40,310 nt of DNA from Kineococcus rhizosphaerae (GTDB taxonomy: Bacteria; Actinomycetota; Actinomycetes; Actinomycetales; Kineococcaceae), in contig NZ_PVZF01000020.1 of NCBI RefSeq assembly GCF_003002055.1, positions 1 to 40,310 of the forward strand. The letters run 5' to 3'. Position 1 is the stretch's first letter; every line of letters starts with the position of its first letter. Below the pieces are notes generated by a model. It was given only the letters and a program-made list of their open reading frames with translations. It ran no database searches and had not been told where the DNA came from. Of this stretch, positions 6,498 through 16,279 are shown one piece after another. The translations under genes were made by a program, and so were the position numbers.

Positions 6498-7738
6498 CCG
6501 AGCACCACGACGTGCTGATCGTCGGAGCCGGCCAGGCCGGCCTCGCCCTCAGCCACCACCTGACCCGCCGCGGCGTGGACCACGTCCTGCTCGAACGCGA
6601 CACGGTCGCCCACGAGTGGCGCGACGGTCGCTGGGACGCGTTCACCCTCGTGACCCCGAACTTCCAGTGCCGGCTGCCCGGGTTCTCCTACTCGGGGGAG
6701 TTCGGCGGCACCGACCCCGACGGTTTCATGCCGCGCGACGAGGTCCACCGGTTCCTGCGCGCCTACGCGGCCAGCTTCGACCCGCCCGTGCGCGAAGGCG
6801 TCGAGGTGCACCGCCTGTGGCGCGACGCCGACGTCTTCCGGCTGGAGACGACGGCCGGCGGTTTCAGCGCCGACCAGGTCGTCATCGCCACCGGCGGCTA
6901 CCACCAGCCAGTCGTCCCCGCCTTCGCGGCGCGCATCCCCGAGACGGTGACGCAACTACACAGCTCCGCGTACCGCAGCCCGTCCGCGCTGCCCGACGGG
7001 GACGTCCTCGTCGTCGGGTCCGGGCAGTCCGGCGCGCAGATCGCCGAGGACCTGCACCTGGCCGGCCGCCGCGTGCACCTCGCCGTGGGTCACGCCCCCC
7101 GCTGCGCCCGCCGGTACCGCGGCCGCGACTGCATCGCCTGGCTGGAGGAGATGGGCGTCTACGACGTCACCGCCGCCGAGGTGCCCGGCGGGGCCGCCGC
7201 GCAGGAGAAGACGAACCACTACATGACCGGGCGCGACGGTGGGCGGGACATCGACCTGCGCCGGTTCGCCCTCGAGGGCATGGGCCTGTTCGGCCGGCTC
7301 GACGACGTCCGCGACGGTGTCGCGCACTTCAGCCCCACCCTGCGCGAGGCCCTCGACCACGCCGACTCCGTCGCCGAGAGCATCAAGGACTCCATCGACC
7401 GGTACGTCGCGGCGCTGGGCCTCGACGCCCCCACCGAGCCCCGGTACAGCCCCGTGTGGGCCCCGCCGCAGGAGGAGGCCACGACGCTGGACCTGGCCGG
7501 GGTGGGCTCGGTCGTGTGGAGCGTCGGCTACCGCGCCGACCACCGCTGGGTCGAGCTCGGGGTGTTCGACGGCCGGGGCCGTCCTCGCCAGACCCGCGGC
7601 GTCACCGGGACGGACGGGTTGTTCTTCCTCGGCCTGCCCTGGATGCACACCTGGGGGTCGGGACGGTTCGCCGGCCTGGCCCGGGACGCGGAGTTCCTGG
7701 CCGACCGCATCTGCCTGCGGTCCCCGGTCCGCGCGTGA
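6494..7738 (+). CDS. nitH: NitH, MSMEG_0569 family flavin-dependent oxidoreductase
   Basis: A 414-aa flavoprotein monooxygenase-type oxidoreductase. The FAD-binding GxGxxG lies at residues 11-16 (GAGQAG) and a second dinucleotide site for NAD(P)H at about 176-181 (GSGQSG). An ATGG-type motif (VIATGGYHQP) and the C-terminal FFLGLPWMHTWGSGRF block fit this family. It is expected to oxidise the pathway metabolite using FAD and NAD(P)H; the substrate is not known. GTG start overlaps the nitG stop (GTGA), with a GCAGGAG ribosome binding site inside nitG. Confidence 0.9.
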   Translation: MTEHHDVLIVGAGQAGLALSHHLTRRGVDHVLLERDTVAHEWRDGRWDAFTLVTPNFQCRLPGFSYSGEFGGTDPDGFMPRDEVHRFLRAYAASFDPPVREGVEVHRLWRDADVFRLETTAGGFSADQVVIATGGYHQPVVPAFAARIPETVTQLHSSAYRSPSALPDGDVLVVGSGQSGAQIAEDLHLAGRRVHLAVGHAPRCARRYRGRDCIAWLEEMGVYDVTAAEVPGGAAAQEKTNHYMTGRDGGRDIDLRRFALEGMGLFGRLDDVRDGVAHFSPTLREALDHADSVAESIKDSIDRYVAALGLDAPTEPRYSPVWAPPQEEATTLDLAGVGSVVWSVGYRADHRWVELGVFDGRGRPRQTRGVTGTDGLFFLGLPWMHTWGSGRFAGLARDAEFLADRICLRSPVRA

Positions 7739-8835
7739 GGGTCGCCCTCACGACGTACTCGACGAAACCCCGCGGCGGGGTCGTCCACACCCTCGCCCTC
7801 GCCGAGGCCCTCGTCGACCTCGGCGTGGACGTGTCGGTGTGGACGCTGGGCCGCGGTGGCGACCAGGCGTTCTTCCGGCCCGTCGACCCCCGCGTCGACG
7901 TGCGGGTCGTGGAGTTCGCTGCCCGCGAGGGCGAGGGCGAGGACGTGGGCGCGCGCATCCTGCGCTCCATCGACGTGCTGCGCGAGGGGTTCGACCCGGC
8001 CCGCCGGTCCGGGGAGTACGACGTGGTGCACGCCCAGGACTGCATCAGCGCGAACGCCGTCGGCCGCTGCGTGCGCACCGTCCACCACCTCGACACCTTC
8101 ACGACCCCTGAACTGGCGGCCTGCCACGAGAAGGCGATCGTCGAACCGTTCGCCCACGTGTGCGTCTCGGCCTCGGTGGCCCGTGAACTGACCGACGGGT
8201 GGGGGCTGCAGCCCACGGTCATCCCGAACGGGGTCGACGCCGGGCGGTTCGTCGGAGCGGACCCGGCGCCCTGGCGCGACCGTCTCGGTCGCTACGTCCT
8301 GGCGGTCGGGGGCATCGAACCCCGCAAGGGCAGCCAGGACCTGCTGCGCGCCGTCGCGCGGTTGCGGGCCGGGCTGCCCGACGTCGAACTGGTGTTCGCC
8401 GGCGGCGAGACGTTGTTCGACTACTGCGACTACCGTGAGGAGTTCGACCGGCTCGCCGTCGAGCTCGGCGTCCACCCGCAGGTGCTGGGACCCGTCGCTG
8501 AGGACGACCTGCCCGGGCTGGTCGCCGGCGCCGCCGCGATGGGCTTCGTGTCCACGAAGGAGGGTTTCGGCCTGGCGGCCATGGAGGCGCTGGCCGCGGG
8601 GGTCCCCCTGGTGACGCGGGACCTGCCCGTGCTGCGCGAGGTGTTCGACGGTGCTGCGCTGTTCGCCGACGACCCGGCGTCCATCGCCGCCGCTCTGCGG
8701 ACGGCGGTCGAACAGCCCGACCTCGACCGGACGGAGCGTGGACGACGACTCGCGGCCCGCCACACGTGGTCGGCCGCAGCTCGGGCGCACCGCGACCTCT
8801 ACGAGCGTCTGGTCACCGGAGCGGGCCGGAACTGA
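7735..8835 (+). CDS. MSMEG_0565 family glycosyltransferase (GT4-like)
   Basis: A 366-aa GT-B fold glycosyltransferase. The N-terminal domain has the PRGGVVHTLALAEAL sugar-acceptor loop. The C-terminal nucleotide-sugar domain has the VIPNGVD and GGIEPRKGSQDLL blocks and the KEGFGLAAMEALAAG motif, whose Glu residues bind the donor. No signal or membrane segment is seen. The start GTG overlaps the nitH stop (GTGA), so it belongs to the same transcript. This family is a known extra member of the cluster in actinobacteria and suggests that the final product is glycosylated. It is the last gene; a hairpin follows. Confidence 0.88.
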   Translation: MRVALTTYSTKPRGGVVHTLALAEALVDLGVDVSVWTLGRGGDQAFFRPVDPRVDVRVVEFAAREGEGEDVGARILRSIDVLREGFDPARRSGEYDVVHAQDCISANAVGRCVRTVHHLDTFTTPELAACHEKAIVEPFAHVCVSASVARELTDGWGLQPTVIPNGVDAGRFVGADPAPWRDRLGRYVLAVGGIEPRKGSQDLLRAVARLRAGLPDVELVFAGGETLFDYCDYREEFDRLAVELGVHPQVLGPVAEDDLPGLVAGAAAMGFVSTKEGFGLAAMEALAAGVPLVTRDLPVLREVFDGAALFADDPASIAAALRTAVEQPDLDRTERGRRLAARHTWSAAARAHRDLYERLVTGAGRN

Positions 8836-8852
8836 CCGTGCGCGTGCCGCGC

Positions 8853-8906
8853 GGGGCGCACCACTGCCGCCTGTCCCCCCGAGGCGGGCGGAGAGGGGTG
8901 CGTCCC
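8853..8906. terminator. hairpin between convergent genes
   Basis: GGGGCGCACC (8853-8862) pairs with GGTGCGTCCC (8897-8906) with one G-U pair. Inside it, CCGCCT (8867-8872) pairs with AGGCGG (8882-8887). It lies between the end of the glycosyltransferase operon and the convergent 48-aa gene, so it can act on both strands. No U-tract is present, as is common in high-GC actinobacteria. Confidence 0.5.
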
Positions 8907-8920
8907 GTCCGGGCGGAACG

Positions 8921-9067
8921 TCAGAAGACGCGCCGCCGGCTGCCGCCGATGGGCACCAGGTTCAGCACCAGGCCGACGACGAGCAGCACGATCCCCACCC
9001 ACAGCAGGACGTGCAGCGCCGGGACCAGCAACGCCAGGATCAGCAGGATGACACCGAGGACGACCAT
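8921..9067 (-). CDS. small two-helix membrane protein (DUF6131-like)
   Basis: A 48-aa protein beginning MVVLGVILLILALLVPAL. It has two closely spaced hydrophobic segments (residues about 1-16 and 20-40) and ends in a basic GGSRRRVF tail. This resembles the small actinobacterial DUF6131 proteins of unknown function. I chose the ATG at 9065-9067 because AGGAG lies 5-9 nt upstream on the minus strand. The longer open frame starting at 9199 has no such support. It is probably expressed alone, since the neighbour upstream on the same strand is a pseudogene. Confidence 0.7.
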   Translation of the reverse strand: MVVLGVILLILALLVPALHVLLWVGIVLLVVGLVLNLVPIGGSRRRVF

Positions 9068-9370
9068 GTGAACTCCTCCCTGAGCTCCGGAACTTCGTGA
9101 GAAAAACGCTAGCACCGGGCGGGGAAAGCGCTCGTCGAGAACGCCGACCTTCCCGCGATGGGCTCCATTCCCGTCACGGCGAGACCTCCTACGGCCCAAA
9201 CGCTTGACGATCGGTGGAAAGCCGCGACTCTCCGTCGATCGATCCGCGGGAATGGCGGGGCGTGAATCCGTGGATCACCTGTGGAGAAGATTCCTGCGGT
9301 GAGCTCCGCCAGCGGCGTCCGGGCTCGGTCCCGGTGGGCGCCGGCACCCGACGGAGCGTGGTCCCCGGGC

Positions 9371-9730
9371 GCGGTTCAGGCCGGGGGTGGAGAGGGCCTC
9401 GACCAGGAAGGCGGCGACGTCGTCGCGCGGGACGCTGCCGTGGGCGACGGCGGTCCCGGCGGTGACGCGACCGGTTCCCTCCTCGTCGGTCAGGGTGCCG
9501 GGCCGCACCGTGCCGGGCGTCCATGACGACGGGGACGAGGGGCAGGCGGGTGACGCCCGCCTGCTGCGCGGCGAAGCGTTCGACGGAGCCGGTCGCGACG
9601 TCCGCCCCGTCGGGCGAGTGGTGGGTCCCGGTCACCTCGTGGCCGGCGGCGATCGACCTGCTCACGACGCGTCGGCCGCCACCGCCGGTGGCTCCGACCA
9701 GGAAGGTCCTCCGTGCTGCGGTGGAACCCG
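9371..9730 (-). pseudogene. decayed atypical SDR / NAD(P)-binding protein
   Basis: On the minus strand one frame (about 9730 to 9530) reads as the N-terminus of an NmrA/atypical SDR protein: TFLVGATGGGGRRVVSRSIAAGHEVTGT. It goes on to SVERFAAQQAGVTRLPLVPVVMD. A different frame (about 9510 to 9371) then reads as the C-terminus of the same family: RPGTLTDEEGTGRVTAG and SVPRDDVAAFLVEALSTPGLNR. Most of the middle of a normal 210-220 aa protein is gone, and the two halves are out of frame. The gene is therefore inactivated by a deletion and frameshift. 9068-9370 otherwise holds the promoter of the 48-aa gene and nothing else I can identify. Confidence 0.6.
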
Positions 9731-9776
9731 TGGTGGTGGTCGTGTCGGGTGGACTCCAGGTGGTCGACGGACGGGA

Positions 9777-11276
<1,500 letters not shown>

Positions 11277-11281
11277 CCTGC

Positions 11282-12943
11282 TCACTCCTCGGTCGCGTAG
11301 TCGGGCTGCCACATGGCGTCCTGCACGCTCTGGACGAGGTTCTCGTGCCGGCGGGTGGCGACACCGTCGTGGACCGCCGCCTCGGCGACGGCCCGGGCCA
11401 CGATCGCCGAGGACGCCCGCAGGTCCCGGACCGGCGGCAGCAGCGACGCACCCGGCGGGGTGGGGTCGACCTGCCCGGCGATCGCGGCCGCCGCGGCCAG
11501 CAGCATCCCGTCGGTGATGCGGGTGGCCCCGGCGACGACGGCACCCAGACCGAGCCCGGGGTACAGCAGGGCGTTGTTGGCCTGCCCGATCACGTACGTG
11601 GTGCCGTCGTGCTCCACCGTGTGGGAGGGGATGCCGACCGCGACGAGCGCTCTGCCCCCCGACCACGCGATCGCGTCCTGGGGCATCACCTCGATCCGCT
11701 CGGTCGGGTTGGACAACGGCAGCAGGATCGGGCGCTCGACACCGGCGCACAGGGCGCGCACCACGTCCTCGGTGAACGCGCCGTGGGCGGTGGACGTCCC
11801 GATCAGGATGGTCGGCCTGACCTGCTGGACCACCTCGAGCAGCCGGACCGGTCCGCTGCCGTGCCGCCAGCTCGCGACCTCGTCGGCCGGGCGGGCGTAG
11901 GGCCGCTGGTAGTCGGGCAGGTCGGGCAGGTCGTCGGTGACCAGCCCCTGCTTGTCGATCAGCCACACCCGCTGCCGGGCCTCGGCCTCCGAGAGCCCGT
12001 CCCGGACCATGCCGGCGACGATCTGGTCGGCCATGCCGGACCCGGCGGTGCCGGCGCCGAAGACGACCAGCCGCTGGTCCGAGAAACCCTGCCCGGTCAC
12101 CTTCAGGGCGGACACCACGCTGGCCACCACGATCGCGCCGGTGCCCTGCATGTCGTCGTTGAAGATCCGGTGGGTGTCGCGGTGCTCGTCGAGGATGCGG
12201 CGGGCGTTCTCGGGTCCGAAGTCCTCGAAGTGCAGGACCGCGTTCGGGAACAGCGCCGCGGCGGTCTGCAGGTACCGGTCGACGAAGCGGTCGTACTCGG
12301 GACCGCGGGTGCGGGCGTGCCGGACCCCGAGGTAGGCCGGGTCGTTGAGGAGTTCGGCGTTGTCGGTGCCGCAGTCGAGGCTCACGGCGATGACGCGCCC
12401 CGGGTGGATGCCGGCGGCCGCCGTGTAGACGGCCAGCTTGCCGACGGCGATGTCGACGCCGTTGACGCCCCAGTCCCCGATCCCGAGGATCTGCTCGGCG
12501 TCGGTGCACACGAGGAGGTCGACGTCGTCCGGGCCCAGGCCGAACGACCGCAGGGTCGGCTCCACGTCCTCCGGGCGGTCGATCGAGAGGTACGCGGCCT
12601 GCGACACCCGGTAGTCGCGCGACCAGCGTTCGACGGCCTGGCCGATGGTCGGGTCGTAGACGACGGGCAGCAGTTCCTCGAGGTGGTCGGCCAGGACCCG
12701 GAAGTACAGGACCTGGTTGCGCTGGTGCAGCAGGTCCAGGTAGGTGAACTTGTCCATGTCGGAGCCGAGTTCCTGGAGCTGCGACCAGCAGCGAGCCGCC
12801 TGCTGCTCGAGCGTCTCGACGGCCGCCGGCAACCGGCCGGTCAGCCCGAGCTGACTGCGCTGGGAGTGGTCGAAGGCGGTACCCCTGTTGCGCAGGGGAT
12901 CGCGCAGGATCTGGGAACCGGGGTCAGCGGGCGAAGAGGACAT
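11282..12943 (-). CDS. NAD-type malic enzyme
   Basis: A 553-aa malic enzyme of the large (MaeA/SfcA-like) class, which oxidatively decarboxylates malate to pyruvate. Key parts are the N-terminal FTYLDLLHQRNQVLYF segment and LLPVVYDPTIGQA, which holds the catalytic Tyr. Next come GDWGVNGVDIAVGKLAVY with the catalytic Lys, and metal ligands around FEDFGPENA and FNDDMQGTGA. The dinucleotide site is GAGTAGSGMA and a late block is PLSNPTERIE. Cofactor preference, NAD or NADP, cannot be settled by eye. Start ATG at 12943 has GTGGAG upstream. The gap to the SDR gene upstream is 69 nt and to fumC 5 nt. Confidence 0.93.
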   Translation of the reverse strand: MSSSPADPGSQILRDPLRNRGTAFDHSQRSQLGLTGRLPAAVETLEQQAARCWSQLQELGSDMDKFTYLDLLHQRNQVLYFRVLADHLEELLPVVYDPTIGQAVERWSRDYRVSQAAYLSIDRPEDVEPTLRSFGLGPDDVDLLVCTDAEQILGIGDWGVNGVDIAVGKLAVYTAAAGIHPGRVIAVSLDCGTDNAELLNDPAYLGVRHARTRGPEYDRFVDRYLQTAAALFPNAVLHFEDFGPENARRILDEHRDTHRIFNDDMQGTGAIVVASVVSALKVTGQGFSDQRLVVFGAGTAGSGMADQIVAGMVRDGLSEAEARQRVWLIDKQGLVTDDLPDLPDYQRPYARPADEVASWRHGSGPVRLLEVVQQVRPTILIGTSTAHGAFTEDVVRALCAGVERPILLPLSNPTERIEVMPQDAIAWSGGRALVAVGIPSHTVEHDGTTYVIGQANNALLYPGLGLGAVVAGATRITDGMLLAAAAAIAGQVDPTPPGASLLPPVRDLRASSAIVARAVAEAAVHDGVATRRHENLVQSVQDAMWQPDYATEE

Positions 12944-13012
12944 GACGCTCCACGGGGTTGCGCGGGTTTCGGGGGTCGAGGTCGGGGGACGGACTGCGCA
13001 GCCGCGGCGGTC

Positions 13013-13900
13013 TCAGACCGCGGCAACGGGGTCCTGGTCGTCGCGGAGCTGTTCCGGCGTCATGTCGTAGGCCTGCTGCACGTTGTCGTTGCGCGTCCCC
13101 AGCCCGTCGGTGGTCTTCTTGCTCCAGGGAGCGTCGATGAGCTGTCTGGTCTCCTCGATCATCGAGGTGGGCTCGAGGTTGCGGTAGGTGTCCAGGTCGC
13201 CCGCCGCCAGCGCGGTGAGGGTGGCGTACACCGGCTCGGGGTTGAACTGCGCCCGGGGGAAGGCCAGCTGCGAGTAGTCGTAGAGGCGGTCCGAAGGGTC
13301 GTCCTCCCAGCTCTGCCACGTCTGGAAGATGCGGTCGTTGAAACCGGTGAGGAACGGGCCGGGGTTCATGGTGGCGACCTCGACGCCGAACTCCTGCAGC
13401 TCGTCCTTCATGCTCTCCGCGATGGCCTCGACCGCGTGCTTGGACGCGGAGTACAGACCCGTGAAGGGGTTGACGTTCAGGCCCTCGCGCGAGGAGACCC
13501 AGACGATGCGTCCCTGCCCGCGCCTGGCCATCTGCTTGGCGATGCCCTGCGTCAGCAGCAGGGGACCCGTCACGTTCACCTCGAACTGACGCCGGATGTT
13601 CGCCGCCGGGATGTCGACGGTCGACCCGCCCTCGCCGATGCCGGCGTTGTTCACGACGACCTCGATCCCCCAGTCCAGGGCCTTGCGCCGGTCACCGGCG
13701 TCGGTGACGTCGAGCTTCTCGACCTGCAGGTCCACGCCTCGTGCCTCGGCCTGGCGCTTGAGCGTCTGCACCTGGCCGTAGATCTCGACCGCCGCGACGG
13801 CGTCGAAACCGCGGGCCGCCAGGCGCAGGGCGACCTCGCGGCCGAAACCGGTTCCCGCTCCGGTGATCAGGACCTTGCGGAGGGCAGCGGGAGTTGCCAT
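13013..13900 (-). CDS. SDR family oxidoreductase
   Basis: A 295-aa classical short-chain dehydrogenase/reductase. Visible are the cofactor motif TGAGTGFG (13-20), NNAG (84-87), the catalytic Ser at about 136, and Y150-x3-K154 in YSASK. The LNPG-equivalent is MNPGPF. The ATG at 13900 has GAGAGGA upstream; the longer frame to 14023 lacks support. The C-terminal extension of about 60 residues beyond the core may form a lid. It is divergent from the LysR gene at 14210 and 69 nt upstream of the malic enzyme gene on the same strand, so it may head a three-gene transcript. Substrate unknown. Confidence 0.88.
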   Translation of the reverse strand: MATPAALRKVLITGAGTGFGREVALRLAARGFDAVAAVEIYGQVQTLKRQAEARGVDLQVEKLDVTDAGDRRKALDWGIEVVVNNAGIGEGGSTVDIPAANIRRQFEVNVTGPLLLTQGIAKQMARRGQGRIVWVSSREGLNVNPFTGLYSASKHAVEAIAESMKDELQEFGVEVATMNPGPFLTGFNDRIFQTWQSWEDDPSDRLYDYSQLAFPRAQFNPEPVYATLTALAAGDLDTYRNLEPTSMIEETRQLIDAPWSKKTTDGLGTRNDNVQQAYDMTPEQLRDDQDPVAAV

Positions 13901-14209
13901 CAGAACGTTCCTCTCGTGGTGGGGGCAAGACAGTCGCAGCCCGTCCCGGGCGGGCCCCGCGTCGCCGCGGCGGTCGCGACCGGTCTTGGGAAGCGACCGG
14001 CCTGCTGGTACAACGTTGGCCATGACGGCCGCAGGTCATGGACCTGAGCACCCAGGGCAGTGCTGCACCCCGCCTGCTGCGGGTCGTGCGGGTGGACGGG
14101 GGAAGACCGGGCTCCGACTGGTGGGTACGACGCTAGGAACGGGTGCGCCCCGGTGTCGAGGCCCAGAACTGCACAGGGGTGCTGCGCTCCTGCACGGTCG
14201 GGGCCGTCG
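13901..14209. promoter_or_regulatory. divergent SDR/LysR intergenic region
   Basis: A 309-bp gap between the SDR gene (minus) and LysR gene (plus). It should hold both promoters and the LysR binding sites. I could not fix a convincing -35/-10 pair or T-n11-A box by eye. Open frames here are extensions of the flanking genes, not separate genes. Confidence 0.4.
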
Positions 14210-15154
14210 GTGACGGGTCAGGACCCGTTCGACTTCCGAGCTGACGACCTGCGCTACCTGGTGGCCGTGGCCGACTCCGGCCGCGTCGTCTCCGCCGCCA
14301 AGGCCCTCGGGGTCGACCACTCGACCGTGTCCCGGCGACTGCAGGCTCTCGAACGGTCGCTGGGCGTCAGACTGCTCGATCGGGGACCCGACGGCTGGAA
14401 CCTGACCGACAAGGGCCAGGAAGTGCTCGAGCACGCCCGGACCGTCGTCAAGGCCATGAGCACGGTCGCGCAGGTCGCGTCCGGGAGCGGGTCCACCTCG
14501 CTGTCCGGCACGGTGCGCGTGACCGCCGCCGACGGCTTCGGCGCCGTGTTCGTCGTGCCGGCCCTCGCCCGCGTCCGCGAGCAGCACCCCTCGCTGAACG
14601 TCGAACTGGTGACCGGCGCCCGTGAACTCACGCTGCGCGAGAGCAGTTTCGACCTCGCGGTGACCGTGGGCGTACCGACGACCCGGTTGTTCAACGAACG
14701 GCTGTGCGAGTACGACAACGCCTTCTTCGCCAGCGACGAGTACCTCGCCCGGCACGGCGATCCGACGTCGCTGGCCGAACTCAGCCACCACCCGCTCGTC
14801 TTCTTCGTGGACGCGATGGAGCGCATCCACGAGCTCGACGTGGCGGAGCACGTCCCCGAACCGAACGTCCGTTTCAGCTCGAACAACATCTTCGCGATGC
14901 TCGAGGCGGTGCGCCTGGGGGTGGGGGTCGGGCTCCTGTCGAAGTTCATGGCCGAGCGGGTCCCCGGCCTCCGGCCCGTCGCGGCCTACGTGCCACCTGC
15001 ACGGGTCCCGGTGACGCTCGTCGCCCGACGCGAGTCCGTGCGCCGCCGGGAGGTTCTCGTCGTCCGCGAGGCGCTGCAGCAGGAGGTCCGCGACCGGCGG
15101 CACGAGCTCATCTGGACCCGCGGCACGAAGGACGACGCGTCCCGCACCACGTGA
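14210..15154 (+). CDS. LysR family transcriptional regulator
   Basis: A 314-aa LysR-type regulator. The N-terminal winged helix-turn-helix spans about residues 9-70 (DLRYLVAVADSGRVVSAAKALGVDHSTVSRRLQALERSLGVRLLDR). It is followed by the linker helix and a periplasmic-binding-fold effector domain (VRVTAADGFG, VVPALARVREQHPSLNVELV). The frame is open further upstream to 14060, but family similarity begins near FDFRADDLRYL, so GTG at 14210 is chosen; no strong ribosome binding site is visible. Divergent orientation suggests that it controls the SDR > malic enzyme > fumarase set. Confidence 0.9.
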   Translation: MTGQDPFDFRADDLRYLVAVADSGRVVSAAKALGVDHSTVSRRLQALERSLGVRLLDRGPDGWNLTDKGQEVLEHARTVVKAMSTVAQVASGSGSTSLSGTVRVTAADGFGAVFVVPALARVREQHPSLNVELVTGARELTLRESSFDLAVTVGVPTTRLFNERLCEYDNAFFASDEYLARHGDPTSLAELSHHPLVFFVDAMERIHELDVAEHVPEPNVRFSSNNIFAMLEAVRLGVGVGLLSKFMAERVPGLRPVAAYVPPARVPVTLVARRESVRRREVLVVREALQQEVRDRRHELIWTRGTKDDASRTT

Positions 15155-15223
15155 CGGTCCCCTCACCTCCCCGCGGGACCCGGGGCCGTTCGACCCGGGA
15201 GCTCTCCGGCTCCCGGCTGTCGG

Positions 15224-16180
15224 TCAGGGGACCAGGACCAGCTTGCCGAGGACCTGCCGGTCTTCGAGCCGACGGTGGGCGTCGGCCGCCCGGGCGAGCG
15301 GCAGCGTCTCGACGCGGGGCGCGAGCCGTCCTGCCGCCAGGAGTTCGACGAGCGCGGTCAGGTCCTGCCGGAGCGCGGCGGGGTCCTTCTTCGCGGCGCC
15401 TCCGACGGTGTACAGGACGACGCGCGCTCCGGGCCGGACCCTCGAGGCGGCGAGGGTGCGGACGAGGCCGCCGACGCGACCGTGTCCCCCGCCGACGGTG
15501 AAGCTGAACCCGAAGGACACCACCACCCCGCCCTTCACGACGGCGGCACGGCTGCGAGCCAGCGAGGGGCCTCCGACCGGGTCGAACACCACGTCGACCG
15601 GTTCCGGCAACGCGCTCGCGTCGGCGACCACCCGGACGCCCTGCTCCAGCAGCGCCGGCCGCCGCCGCTCGGAGGCGGTCCCGTACACGGTGGCACCGGC
15701 GAGCTGCGCGAGCTCGACTAGGGCGGACCCCACGCCACCGGCGGCACCGAGCACCAGCACCGACTGACCGGCGTGCACGCGGGCGACCCGGTGCAGCATC
15801 TGCCAGGCGGTGAGGTGGTTCAGCACCAGGGCGCTGACGCGGGGCGCGTCGAGCGCGGGCGGCACCGGCACGGCCCACGCGCTGTCGGCCAGCACGTGGC
15901 TGGCGTACCCGCCGGTCATGGTCAGGGCGGCGACCCGGTCGCCCGCAGCCCAGTCACCGGTGCCCGGACCGACCGCCTCCACCGTTCCGACGACGTCGTA
16001 GCCGAGGACGCGCGGGGGTTTGCCGGGGTTGCGACCCTGGCGCTGGGTGACGTCGCCGAACGCGACCCCGGCGGCCTGCATCCGCACCAGCAGCTGACCC
16101 GGACCGGGCGTGGGCACGGGCGCCGTCCGCAGCTGGAGCACCTCCGGGCCACCGGTTCCGGTCAGCCTCACCTCGGTCAT
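15224..16180 (-). CDS. zinc-type MDR quinone oxidoreductase-like protein
   Basis: A 318-aa medium-chain dehydrogenase/reductase of the quinone oxidoreductase type. The GroES-like N-domain has GPGQLLVRMQAAGVAFGDVTQRQG and LGYDVVGTVEAVG. The Rossmann domain has VLVLGAAGGVGSALVELAQLAGATVYGTAS. Structural zinc cysteines are absent, as in zeta-crystallin-like enzymes, so it probably reduces quinones or enones with NADPH. ATG at 16180 with GGAGAACGGG upstream is chosen over the frame extension to 16255, which would run across the operators. It is divergent from a MarR gene and likely its target. Confidence 0.87.
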   Translation of the reverse strand: MTEVRLTGTGGPEVLQLRTAPVPTPGPGQLLVRMQAAGVAFGDVTQRQGRNPGKPPRVLGYDVVGTVEAVGPGTGDWAAGDRVAALTMTGGYASHVLADSAWAVPVPPALDAPRVSALVLNHLTAWQMLHRVARVHAGQSVLVLGAAGGVGSALVELAQLAGATVYGTASERRRPALLEQGVRVVADASALPEPVDVVFDPVGGPSLARSRAAVVKGGVVVSFGFSFTVGGGHGRVGGLVRTLAASRVRPGARVVLYTVGGAAKKDPAALRQDLTALVELLAAGRLAPRVETLPLARAADAHRRLEDRQVLGKLVLVP

Positions 16181-16220
16181 CCCGTTCTCCGTCACGTGGT
16201 CCTCCGATGTCGCGCAGATC

Positions 16221-16256
16221 CTTGAGTTCCTCAACGGTAAGCTTGAGCTTCTCAAG
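16221..16256. promoter_or_regulatory. two tandem MarR operator-like palindromes
   Basis: CTTGAG-TTC-CTCAAC (16221-16235) and CTTGAG-CTT-CTCAAG (16242-16256). The second is a perfect 6+6 palindrome and the first has one mismatch. Their starts are 21 bp apart, two helical turns, so two dimers would sit on one face. They lie between the divergent reductase and the MarR start. Autoregulation and control of the reductase are inferred. Confidence 0.7.
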
Positions 16257-16266
16257 GGTCAAGGAC

Positions 16267-16272
16267 TACGGT
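16267..16272 (+). promoter_or_regulatory. putative -10 of the MarR gene (leaderless)
   Basis: TACGGT fits TANNNT and ends 7 nt before the ATG at 16280. A leaderless mRNA starting at the ATG would result. The upstream palindrome would overlap the -35 region, consistent with repression. Confidence 0.45.
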
Positions 16273-16279
16273 GAGACGC

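Noticed and set aside
14060-14209. Longer N-terminus for the LysR protein
   Set aside because: The extension is Cys/Arg-rich and unlike LysR proteins; similarity starts just after GTG 14210.
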